In this document: in pieces, positions 17,156-27,361 of the stretch | Layout: each line of letters opens with the position of its first letter | How positions within the stretch are numbered: the stretch's first letter is position 1 | Translations under genes and position numbers: made by a program | Assembly: GCA_965220205.1 (NCBI GenBank) | Contig: OZ244812.1 | Location: 1,488,001 to 1,552,000 of the forward strand | Direction of reading: 5' to 3' | Origin: G965220205 sp965220205 | GTDB lineage: Bacteria; Chloroflexota; Dehalococcoidia; Lucifugimonadales; Australimonadaceae | DNA length: 64,000 bases | Notes under the pieces: model-generated | Told to the model about the DNA's origin: nothing | The model's database searches: none | What the model saw: only the letters and a program-made list of their open reading frames with translations

Positions 17156-18392
17156 GACGTGGCTCGTGACGCGGCACGAGTTCGCGGTCACCGTGGGCCG
17201 CCTCAGCTTCCGCCTCTTCACCGTGGCCGTCCCGCTCATCGTCGCGCTCGCCCTCATAGGTTTCGCCGTCTTTCGGGCGGTCGCCGGAGACGACGACGAG
17301 CCCGGCTTTGAACCGGACGCGGCAGCCGAGGCCGGATACGTCGACCACACAGGCTTGTTCGCGGCGTTCCGCGATCAGGGGTCCACGGTGTTCGTGCCGT
17401 ACGAGGACCAGGCGACCGCAACCGAAGAGCTGCTGGCGGGCGGTCTCGACGCGCTCTACGTGTTCCCGGCGGAGTTTCCGGAGAACGGCGTCGTCGTCAG
17501 GGTCGAGGAGCAGCGGGCGGGCATCGCGGACCTGAACGGCGGCGGGGGCAACAGGGGTCTGCGGGAGTTCATCCTGAGCAACCTCTACGCAGGACTGGTG
17601 GGCCCCGAGGAGATGGCGCGCCTCCTGAACCCCTACAGAGTCACGGTGCTGGAAGTCGACGACTCCGGCGCGTTGGCGGCGGATGAGACGGACGAACGCC
17701 GGCTGCTCTTCTTCCTGGCCACGGGAGGGCTGCTCATCATATCCGTGTTCACGACCGCGGGGTACCTGATGCAGGGGCTGAGCGAAGAGAAGGAGAACCG
17801 CATCATGGAGGTGCTGCTCTCCTCGATCAAGCCGGAGCACCTGATGCTCGGCAAGCTGCTGGGACTTGGGGCGGCGGGGCTGTTGCAGATGGCCGTCTGG
17901 ACGACTGCGATGCTGGGAGCGCTGTTCGCGCTCAGCGGCTTCATCGACGTGCCGCTCGACCGGCTCGCGCCGTCGCCTTTCGGGGTTGTCGTGGCGCTCG
18001 CGTACTTCCTACTGGGCTACGCCTTCTTCGGCACGCTTCAGGCGGCGTTCGGGGCGATCACTACGAACCAGCGGGAGGCGAACAACATGACCGTGTTCGT
18101 CGTGCTGCCGGCGTTCGCGCCGCTGTGGTTCCTCCAGGCAATCTTCTCGGACCCGGAGGGGACGCTCGCCAGGACCATGAGCTTCGTGCCCTTCACGGCG
18201 CCCCTCACGAGTCTGGTGCGCCTGGGCCTCGACGCTATGAGCACGCTCGACCTGCTTCTCAGCCTCGGGGCGCTGTCGGTCAGCGTGTGGGTCGTCGCGC
18301 TCCTCACGACGCGCCTCTTCAAGGCCTACCTGCTCACGTTCGGTCAGCGGCCGCGCGTCGGCGACCTGCTCCGCACGCTGCGGGGGCGGTGA
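17148..18392 (+). CDS. ABC-2 type exporter, permease
   Basis: A 414-residue NatB-like membrane protein. One hydrophobic segment near the N-terminus (LFTVAVPLIVALALIGFAVF) is followed by an extracytoplasmic domain of about 170 residues. A block of about five segments starts at RRLLFFLATGGLLIISVFTT and contains the conserved EEKENRIMEVLLSSIKPEHL. The ATG at 17148 is taken because it overlaps the ATPase stop (ATGCATAA) and places the first helix at the N-terminus. With the preceding gene it forms a complete exporter. Confidence 0.9.
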   Translation: MHKTWLVTRHEFAVTVGRLSFRLFTVAVPLIVALALIGFAVFRAVAGDDDEPGFEPDAAAEAGYVDHTGLFAAFRDQGSTVFVPYEDQATATEELLAGGLDALYVFPAEFPENGVVVRVEEQRAGIADLNGGGGNRGLREFILSNLYAGLVGPEEMARLLNPYRVTVLEVDDSGALAADETDERRLLFFLATGGLLIISVFTTAGYLMQGLSEEKENRIMEVLLSSIKPEHLMLGKLLGLGAAGLLQMAVWTTAMLGALFALSGFIDVPLDRLAPSPFGVVVALAYFLLGYAFFGTLQAAFGAITTNQREANNMTVFVVLPAFAPLWFLQAIFSDPEGTLARTMSFVPFTAPLTSLVRLGLDAMSTLDLLLSLGALSVSVWVVALLTTRLFKAYLLTFGQRPRVGDLLRTLRGR

Positions 18393-18476
18393 CGGTGGGC
18401 ACGCTCGTACGCCTCGGAACCAGCGGCTCAGGACGCTCTCGCGGGTTAGGCGCGCGCCAGCCGTTGCCCCAACGCC

Positions 18477-18935
18477 CTAGCGCGCAGCGGTCTCCTGGAA
18501 CGTGAACCGCGACGCGCCCGCGCCTTGGCCCGAGGCTAGGAACTGTTTGCCTTCCTCCGGGGCCATCGTATCGACGTATATCTCCAGCCGGTTGCCGTCG
18601 GGGTCGTCGAAGTAGACGCTCCTCGTCATGCCGTGGTCGGACAGGTTGGCAATCTCGACCCCGTGGTCGAGGAGACGCTGGTGGAGCTCCTCGAGCTCGG
18701 CCATGCCGCCCTCGGCGGCCAACGCCACGTGCCCGAGGCCGGCGTTCCCGCGCGTCGGCTCGCCCCGGACGCTGAAGAGGCCGATGTCGTGGTGCTGTGT
18801 GCCGAACGACATGAACGCCGCGCCCTCGGAGCGATGCACCGTCTCCATCCCCAGCGCGTCCCGATAGAACGCCTCCGCCTTGTCGACGTCAGTAACCCGG
18901 AGCACTACGTGACCGACGCGTTGAATCCTCGCCAC
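18477..18935 (-). CDS. VOC (glyoxalase/bleomycin-resistance) superfamily protein
   Basis: A 152-residue protein with paired VOC modules. The first has RVGHVVLRVTDVDKAEAFYRDALGM and the second LGHVALAAEGG...FDDPDGNRLEIYVD. Metal-ligand candidates are the His in GHVVLRV, the His in GHVALA and the Glu in RLEIY, as in extradiol dioxygenase or glyoxalase relatives. The GTG start at 18935 is preferred because AGGAGG lies seven bases before it, although the frame is open further upstream. Substrate unknown. Confidence 0.85.
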   Translation of the reverse strand: MARIQRVGHVVLRVTDVDKAEAFYRDALGMETVHRSEGAAFMSFGTQHHDIGLFSVRGEPTRGNAGLGHVALAAEGGMAELEELHQRLLDHGVEIANLSDHGMTRSVYFDDPDGNRLEIYVDTMAPEEGKQFLASGQGAGASRFTFQETAAR

Positions 18936-19007
18936 CTCGTCACCTCCTCGCGCGAGCGCGCTTCCAGTGTAGACCACCTGTCTATCGTTGTGCTCGACGC
19001 GGGGGGC

Positions 19008-19601
19008 CTACCACGCCGCGCCCCATCGGTCCCGGTACGTCACTTCGGCGACGGGCTTGCGGCGGCTGCCGCCGAGGTGGTCAGGCGGTTGTGGGTAGCC
19101 GAGTGGGATCAGCGCCATGATCTCGAACCCCTCCGGCACGCCCAAGAGCTCGGCGACGTCGTCATAGCAGTGCTGCCAGATCGTCGTGAGCCGCGTCCCG
19201 ATGCCGAGGGCCGCCGCCGCGAGCATCAGGTTCTGCACGGCCGGATAGATCGAGGCGCCCCGATAGACGTCACGCCCCACGATCCGCCACAATTCGACGC
19301 AGGGCAGGACGACGACGGGGACGTCCTCCATCGCGTCCGTGAACCGCGGCGGCTCGCCGTCGGGCGGAGGGGCCGACGCTCCTCCGCGCGACCGGCGCAG
19401 GCCCTCGAGGTACAGCTCGCCCAGCCTGCGCTTGACCTCGCGGTCCTCGACGACGACGAAGCGCCAGGGCTGGCGGTTGCTTCCGCTGGGCGCGCGCGTC
19501 GCGGCCTCGATAATCCGGTGGAGCGCCGCGCGGGGAATCGGATCGGACTTGAAGTGCGAGACGCCGCGCTGACTGCGGGCGACGTCGAAGAAGTCAGGCA
19601 T
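19008..19601 (-). CDS. Nitroreductase family protein
   Basis: A 197-residue FMN-dependent oxidoreductase. The N-terminal FFDVARSQRGVSHFKSDPIP and ATRAPSGSNRQPWRFVVVED are the FMN-phosphate contacts of the family. YPAVQNLMLAAAALGIGTRLTT and MALIPLGYPQ make up the second half. It probably uses NAD(P)H to reduce a quinone, nitro or flavin substrate. The ATG at 19601 has GAGGAGG about five bases upstream, and a TACAAT box lies at 19629-19634. Confidence 0.9.
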   Translation of the reverse strand: MPDFFDVARSQRGVSHFKSDPIPRAALHRIIEAATRAPSGSNRQPWRFVVVEDREVKRRLGELYLEGLRRSRGGASAPPPDGEPPRFTDAMEDVPVVVLPCVELWRIVGRDVYRGASIYPAVQNLMLAAAALGIGTRLTTIWQHCYDDVAELLGVPEGFEIMALIPLGYPQPPDHLGGSRRKPVAEVTYRDRWGAAW

Positions 19602-19660
19602 GGGGGCTCCTCCTCGGTTGGTGGGAGGATTGTACGCGTGGGGGATTGCCCGGGGTCGCT

Positions 19661-20938
19661 CTATTCCACGAACAGCGACAGCTCTACGAGCGCCTCGGAC
19701 AGCCATCCACTCGAGCTATCGCGCCAGACGACGACCGTGTACACGCCGGGCCTCTGCATGAGACGCCCAACATTGGCGGAGAAGCTGAAAGCGTCGGCAG
19801 TTTCGTTCCAGCTATCGGCGATGACCTCGTTGGAGTCGAGGTTGGAGTAGTAGCGCCCTGGGCCGGGCGGGCTAAGGATACGTGCGACAGGATCCCTGCA
19901 ACTGGTCGTAAACCCTCCTCCAATGCAGTAGCTGCGGAGCGCGTCGATCTGCGAGGGCGTCTTGGGCGTGGGCGGAGGATCATAGGCGATGCTCGCCAGC
20001 CCTCCAATGGCGATTCCCGCTTCCCGTTTGGTGAGCGACAACGATAGCACGCCGTTTGCATTGAGGACCGGCGGCCCGTCCGCCTCAACTGCCCCGCCCT
20101 CGAAGTGCTGCACGAACGTCGTCCTCCTGCCGTTCGAGGCGACGCCGATGTTCACGGCTCGATGGCTCTCGCCCAGGATGTTGTCGCGATGACCCCAGTC
20201 CGCGTGGGCGTCGTCGTACATCATCGACTGCTGGTGGTCTGTTATCGACTCAGCAAGGTCCGGAACGATGCATCGCACGAGCCGCGAGCCGCAGCTCTGA
20301 GCGTTCCACTCACGGTCCGTCCAACCACTGGTGGCCGCGTTCTCACCGGCATAGCTCGTGCCGCCAGTTTGGCTGTACACCATGTACGGCTTCCGCCCGT
20401 CCGCCCACCAGTGGCCGAAGTAGTCGTGCGCGAGCATATCCTCGGCGTGCAGTTGCGCTGCGGGGTTCGTGCCGAGGACGACAGGCGGCAGGCCATGACC
20501 GGCCCTATCACGGTTGACGAGCCGGAGGGCAAGGCACCGCAGGGAGTCCAGTTCATCGTTTGATATCCCTGAGCGCGGCGTGGGCGTTGGGGTCGGACGC
20601 GGCGTGGCAGGGAGCCTAGACGTCGTGGTCGGACGCGGCGTGGGAGTGGGCAGGGGCCTCGCGGTCGGGCGTGTCGTGGGAGTGGGGGTGAACGACGCGG
20701 TCAGGCGAGGCGTAGGGGTGGGCCTAGGCCTCGCGGTCGGGCGGGGCGTAGTAGTGGGCCTAACTGAAGCCGCAACGTCGCCTGCAACCGTTGGCCTGTC
20801 GTCTCGCCCCGTGGCGTATCGAACCTCTTGCTGGAAGTCTGCGACTTGCTGCCGGGCGCCGTCCGAAAGCAGCGGCGTCGCGGCCATCCCCGCGACCGCG
20901 CCGAGGACGAATAGGGCGAGGAGGACGAGATATCTCAC
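19661..20938 (-). CDS. Membrane-anchored CAP (SCP/PR1-like) domain protein
   Basis: About 425 residues. An N-terminal hydrophobic anchor (VRYLVLLALFVLGAVAGMAATPLL) is followed by a Thr/Pro/Arg linker of about 75 residues (PTPTPRPT-type repeats) that should lie in or across the cell wall. A CAP domain follows, with LRLVNRDRAGHGLPPVVLG, AEDMLAHDYFGHWW, GENAATSGW and GHRDNILGESHRAVNIGVA. The His/Glu cavity residues are present. The C-terminal roughly 130 residues are unassigned. The GTG at 20938 is the best start because it sits just after the previous gene's stop, but it lacks a clear ribosome site. Confidence 0.8.
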   Translation of the reverse strand: MRYLVLLALFVLGAVAGMAATPLLSDGARQQVADFQQEVRYATGRDDRPTVAGDVAASVRPTTTPRPTARPRPTPTPRLTASFTPTPTTRPTARPLPTPTPRPTTTSRLPATPRPTPTPTPRSGISNDELDSLRCLALRLVNRDRAGHGLPPVVLGTNPAAQLHAEDMLAHDYFGHWWADGRKPYMVYSQTGGTSYAGENAATSGWTDREWNAQSCGSRLVRCIVPDLAESITDHQQSMMYDDAHADWGHRDNILGESHRAVNIGVASNGRRTTFVQHFEGGAVEADGPPVLNANGVLSLSLTKREAGIAIGGLASIAYDPPPTPKTPSQIDALRSYCIGGGFTTSCRDPVARILSPPGPGRYYSNLDSNEVIADSWNETADAFSFSANVGRLMQRPGVYTVVVWRDSSSGWLSEALVELSLFVE

Positions 20939-20951
20939 GAGCGTCTTCGCA

Positions 20952-21863
20952 TCAGCCCAAGGTATCGTTGACCCAGTGCTGAAGCTCGACCACCCGATCG
21001 GCGGCGGCATCGGGCAACAGGGGGAAGACGAACATCTGGCCAAATAGCACGCCCGCCGCGACGGCGAGGATGGCCGACCGCAGGGAGGGCATCCTTCGCG
21101 GGCGTCGGCGGGCACCTGGGAATCGCCGCGGCGCGCGTGGCCGCTGTCGCTGCTGGGATTTCGCCTGGGCCTGCTCCCTAAGCCAGGCTAATTCGCGGTC
21201 CGCTGCGCGGGCCTGTTCCGCCTCCGCCTCTCGCTGTTTCACGCGGGCTTGCTCTGCTTCCGCGTCTTGCCGCTTCGCGCGAGCCTGCTCCGCCTCTGCC
21301 TCTTGCTGTTTCGCGCGAGCCTGTGCCGCCTCCCCCTCTAGCCACTCCTCACGGACGCGCACCAGGGCGTCCCAGTCGATGGGCGTCGTGGGCGGCTTGG
21401 GCGGAGCCGGCTCGGAGGGAGGAGGCGGCTGGGGCGGCGCGGCAAAGGGAGACCGGCGCGGGGCGCGGGGCCGGAGGTCGGGGTCGTACCCCGACCCTTG
21501 GCAATGAGGGCAACGCGCCCATCTGCCTCCGGGAGTTTCAGGGTCGACGCCCTGGGACTGGACCTGTCCCTCGCCGTCGCAGAGACGGCAAACGGCACCG
21601 TCCACGATGCGGACTCCGTGGCCGAGGCGGCGGTGCTCCAATAGGTGCTCGCCGCAGAGCGTGAGGCCTCCCTCAAGCGGCCGGAAGAGTGCCTCGGCAG
21701 GGGGTTCGCACGCCTGGCAGAAGCCCACGGCCTTCCGGCGGCACGTCTGCAACGCGCAGTGGACTTGGTCGGGGTGATGCTCGTGCAGCGGCCAGACCGA
21801 TGCCGTGAAACTCTCGCCGCACTGCCTGCACGTGATCAGGTTGCTGCCGGGCCGGTTTGCCAT
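20952..21863 (-). CDS. Zinc-finger, coiled-coil membrane protein
   Basis: About 303 residues in four parts. An N-terminal Cys/His-rich region has CRQCGESF, CQACEPP, and two DnaJ-like CxxCxGxG knuckles (CRLCDGEG and CPHCQGSG). A Pro-rich linker follows. A coiled coil has about four copies of a 12-residue repeat of the type QARAKQQEAEAE. The C-terminal hydrophobic segment is ILAVAAGVLFGQMFVFPLL. The DNA of the coiled coil is a 36-bp tandem repeat. The gene ends 13 bases before the CAP protein start, so the two are probably co-expressed. Function unknown; a cytoplasmic scaffold tethered to the membrane fits the layout. Confidence 0.75.
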   Translation of the reverse strand: MANRPGSNLITCRQCGESFTASVWPLHEHHPDQVHCALQTCRRKAVGFCQACEPPAEALFRPLEGGLTLCGEHLLEHRRLGHGVRIVDGAVCRLCDGEGQVQSQGVDPETPGGRWARCPHCQGSGYDPDLRPRAPRRSPFAAPPQPPPPSEPAPPKPPTTPIDWDALVRVREEWLEGEAAQARAKQQEAEAEQARAKRQDAEAEQARVKQREAEAEQARAADRELAWLREQAQAKSQQRQRPRAPRRFPGARRRPRRMPSLRSAILAVAAGVLFGQMFVFPLLPDAAADRVVELQHWVNDTLG

Positions 21864-22009
21864 GGCGTCCCTTCGACCCACCCGAGGGCTTTGGCGCCTT
21901 CGGGTGGGCGCGCAGGGACGACGATATCACGCGTGCGCGCCTGGGGCGGGAGCGGCTCGTGCGCTCTCCTGGCGCCTCTCCCCTGGCGTCGTGGTCAGCG
22001 CTCCCGGCG

Positions 22010-22468
22010 CTAGGTCCTCACGACGAACGTCTTGGCAGCCTTATCGTGCAAGCCCTGGCGCTTGTCGTCGATCAGTATCACGAAGACGACGATGAGGCCG
22101 ACGAGCAGGCCAATGCCACCGCCGGTCTCCTGACCGAGGAAGATGGCCAGAATGGCGCCGCTCGACCTGACGATGATCTCGCGGATGAGGATGGCGCCAA
22201 CGCCAGCTTTGTTGCCGTCAGCGCCAACTACTCTCATGCCGAGGGCCATCTTGCCGAGGGTCGCGCCAAAAGCGGTGGTAAGCACAACGAAGTAGCTCAA
22301 GGGGACGGCCGCCTGGATGATGAAATCAACAGTGGATACGGCGGCGTCCTCCTCGAGGCTGAACGTGTCAATGACCCCGATCGCGTTGAGGACCGTGATG
22401 ATGATGGCCACGATGATGATGTCGATGACCCATGCGAAGAACCTGGGTATTCTGCGCGCGTACTCCAT
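22010..22468 (-). CDS. RDD family membrane protein
   Basis: A 152-residue protein with three to four hydrophobic segments. It has the RDD pattern: R and D residues in ARRIPRFFAWVIDIIIVA, then FGATLGKMALGMRVVGADG, and a terminal DDKRQGLHDKAAKTFVV. RDD proteins are small integral membrane proteins, some linked to Na+/H+ exchange, with no general function. GGAG precedes the ATG. Confidence 0.88.
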   Translation of the reverse strand: MEYARRIPRFFAWVIDIIIVAIIITVLNAIGVIDTFSLEEDAAVSTVDFIIQAAVPLSYFVVLTTAFGATLGKMALGMRVVGADGNKAGVGAILIREIIVRSSGAILAIFLGQETGGGIGLLVGLIVVFVILIDDKRQGLHDKAAKTFVVRT

Positions 22469-22692
22469 GTGCGGCTCCTACACGGCCAGGATTGGGGCGA
22501 TGCTAGCACAGGCCCTCTCGGCGGCGCCCCGTGCGTGGCGTGCGGGAAAACGTGAAAACGCCTCGCGGCGGCGGGGCGCTGCAAGGGAGCTCAGCGGGGC
22601 GACGACACGGCACGGCGATTCCGCTCGCTGGGCTGGCAGCGTCGGGAAGCCGGTGAATCAGCAGGGTATTGGTTCCCACGTGGGGGGAGAAT

Positions 22693-22767
22693 TGGTAGCG
22701 GGGCCAGGACTCGAACCTGGGACCTTCGGGTTATGAGCCCGACGAGCTGCCACTGCTCCACCCCGCA
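22693..22767 (-). tRNA. Initiator tRNA-fMet (CAT)
   Basis: Cloverleaf on the minus strand with anticodon CAT in loop CTCATAA, flanked by the three G-C pairs (GGG/CCC) that mark initiator tRNAs. The acceptor is TGCGGGG against CCCCGCT with CCA encoded, so position 1 and position 72 are both U. An unpaired 1-72 position is the other initiator hallmark; C1-A72 is the usual bacterial form. It lies 74 bases downstream of 23S on the same strand. Confidence 0.93.
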
Positions 22768-22841
22768 ACGAGAAGAGGGCGGGGGCCTTTGCAGGCTAAC
22801 AAGGGAAATCGAGCGAGTTGGCGCAGGGAAGGAAAGAGTAG

Positions 22842-25832
<2,991 letters not shown>

Positions 25833-25910
25833 ACACGCTCGGCCCTTCCCACAGGGGGAAGGACCTTCCTTGGCTCGTACTCGCTCGATATTCCCTTGTT
25901 AACGTGCAAA

Positions 25911-25938
25911 GGCGGTGGCCATTGGTCACGCCACCGCC
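25911..25938 (-). promoter_or_regulatory. Hairpin in the 23S rRNA leader
   Basis: GGCGGTGGC and GCCACCGCC arms (nine bp) with a 10-base loop, followed on the minus strand by CCTTTGC. It could be an antitermination or processing element. No boxA is asserted. Confidence 0.4.
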
Positions 25939-26051
25939 CTGTTCGGTAGCCTAACGCTCAACCCGGCTCAGGTATTTGAGGTCCTCTTGGTCGTCAACTG
26001 TACGCTTGACTCCCTTCCTGCCCTCGACTCCCCGGGGAGCACTGAACGACG

Positions 26052-26080
26052 AGTATAGACAGGCCACGGCAGCGTGTCAA
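26052..26080 (-). promoter_or_regulatory. Sigma-70 promoter of the 23S rRNA gene
   Basis: TTGACA (26075-26080), exactly 17 bases, then TATACT (26052-26057) on the minus strand. It is a near-consensus promoter about 220 bases before mature 23S and is the strongest promoter sequence I see in the window. Confidence 0.85.
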
Positions 26081-26204
26081 CAGCTTCCCGCTCGACTCCG
26101 GCCGCCTCGGGGCCGCCCACCCCGCCGCCGCCATATCCCTGTCACTGGCCCTCCCCTGAACGTGGACTCCCGACACCCAGGCGGCAAACGACGGTCGGGG
26201 CCGC

Positions 26205-26230
26205 TTGACGCTCACACTGGTGTGTGATAA
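26205..26230 (+). promoter_or_regulatory. Candidate coxB promoter with operator-like palindrome
   Basis: TTGACG (26205-26210) is followed by a 16-base palindrome TCACAC-TGGT-GTGTGA (26212-26227) and then TAACTG. The palindrome would sit between -35 and -10, a classic repressor position. The -10 match is weak. Confidence 0.35.
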
Positions 26231-26307
26231 CTGTAACAAGCGGATTCTGGCCCGGCGCGGCAGACCGCGACCGCTCCAACGCGGCGTCGCCGCGAGGTAA
26301 CCCGCAT

Positions 26308-27354
26308 ATGGCTTGGCCCCCTCAGGTTCGCACGACGCTCACCAAGGCCGCTCTGGCGGCCGCGCTCCTCGTTGGGCTCATTGCGTGCGACACGACGCCG
26401 ATGAACACGTTCGACCCACAGTCGGACGCGGCCGACCGCATTCTGACGATCTATATCCTCGTGACGGTCGTAGCGTCCATCGTGGGCGTGCTCGTGCTCG
26501 GCGGACTCCTCTTCATACTCTTCAAGTTCCGGGCCCGGCCCGGTCGCGCCGCGAGTCAGACCCACGGCAACGCGAAGCTCGAGGTCGCCTGGACCATCGC
26601 TCCGGTGTTCGTGCTGCTGCTCGTCGGCATCCCTGGCTTCGTCTGGATCGCCGGGACGACGGACGACCCGCCGGCGGATATCGAGGTACAGGCGATCGGT
26701 CACCAGTGGTGGTTCGAGTTCCGCTATCCGGGCCTGGGGCCGGACGGCACGGACCTGGTGACGGCCAACGAGCTCCGGCTGCCGGTCGGCAAGAACGTGG
26801 CCATCACCCTCCACTCGGACGACGTCATCCATAGCTTCTGGGTGCCCAAGCTCGTCGGCAAGACCGACATGGTGCCGAACCGCACGAACCAGCTCGAGAT
26901 GTTCAATCCAAACCAGATCGGCGAGTTCCACGCGCAGTGCGCCGAGTTCTGCGGGAGCGCGCACGCGCTCATGCGATTCCGCGTTATGGTCGACTCGCTC
27001 GCTGACTTCAATAGTTGGGTCGAGACGATGAACACCCCGCCCGCCGAGCCCGAGACGGGATCGAGCGCCGCCCGGGGCCAGGTCCTGTTCGTCACGTGCT
27101 CAGCCTGCCACACGGTAGCGGGCACGATTGCCCAGGGGACGACAGGACCGAACTTGACTCTCTTCGGCGAGCGGACGACGCTCGGGGCCGGTATCATGGA
27201 GAACACGGACGACAACCTGCGGAGCTGGATCGGGAACGTGCGGTCTTTCAAGCCAATCCCGGAGGGCGCGCAGTTCATGCCCACGTTCGAGGAGTCGTTG
27301 AGCGCCGCGCAGATCGCGGACCTAGCGGCGTACCTCAAGAGCCTGGCGAGGTAA
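26308..27354 (+). CDS. coxB: Cytochrome c oxidase subunit II with fused cytochrome c (caa3 type)
   Basis: Accepts electrons and passes them to subunit I. A 348-residue lipoprotein precursor (lipobox LIAC, Cys27) with two membrane helices (about 45-70 and 92-115). The CuA site has His175 (DVIHSFW) and CAEFCGSAHALM with Cys211, Cys215, His219 and Met222. A C-terminal cytochrome c domain has CSACH (Cys264, Cys267, His268) and Met324 as axial ligand. This fusion defines caa3 oxidases. The start at 26308 follows GAGGTAA. It heads the operon coxB-A-C-D-ctaG. Confidence 0.95.
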   Translation: MAWPPQVRTTLTKAALAAALLVGLIACDTTPMNTFDPQSDAADRILTIYILVTVVASIVGVLVLGGLLFILFKFRARPGRAASQTHGNAKLEVAWTIAPVFVLLLVGIPGFVWIAGTTDDPPADIEVQAIGHQWWFEFRYPGLGPDGTDLVTANELRLPVGKNVAITLHSDDVIHSFWVPKLVGKTDMVPNRTNQLEMFNPNQIGEFHAQCAEFCGSAHALMRFRVMVDSLADFNSWVETMNTPPAEPETGSSAARGQVLFVTCSACHTVAGTIAQGTTGPNLTLFGERTTLGAGIMENTDDNLRSWIGNVRSFKPIPEGAQFMPTFEESLSAAQIADLAAYLKSLAR

Positions 27355-27361
27355 GGCGAGC

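Larger units (their letters stand above)
25833..26307. other. Divergent control region between 23S rRNA and coxB
   Basis: A 475-base gap with no gene. It contains the rRNA leader with a nine-bp hairpin (25911-25938), the rRNA promoter (26052-26080) and a candidate coxB promoter with a palindrome (26205-26230). Confidence 0.7.

Noticed and set aside
22469..22841. 5S rRNA between the RDD gene and 23S
   Set aside because: Neither gap shows the conserved 5S loop sequences on the minus strand, and the part next to 23S is only 74 bases long.
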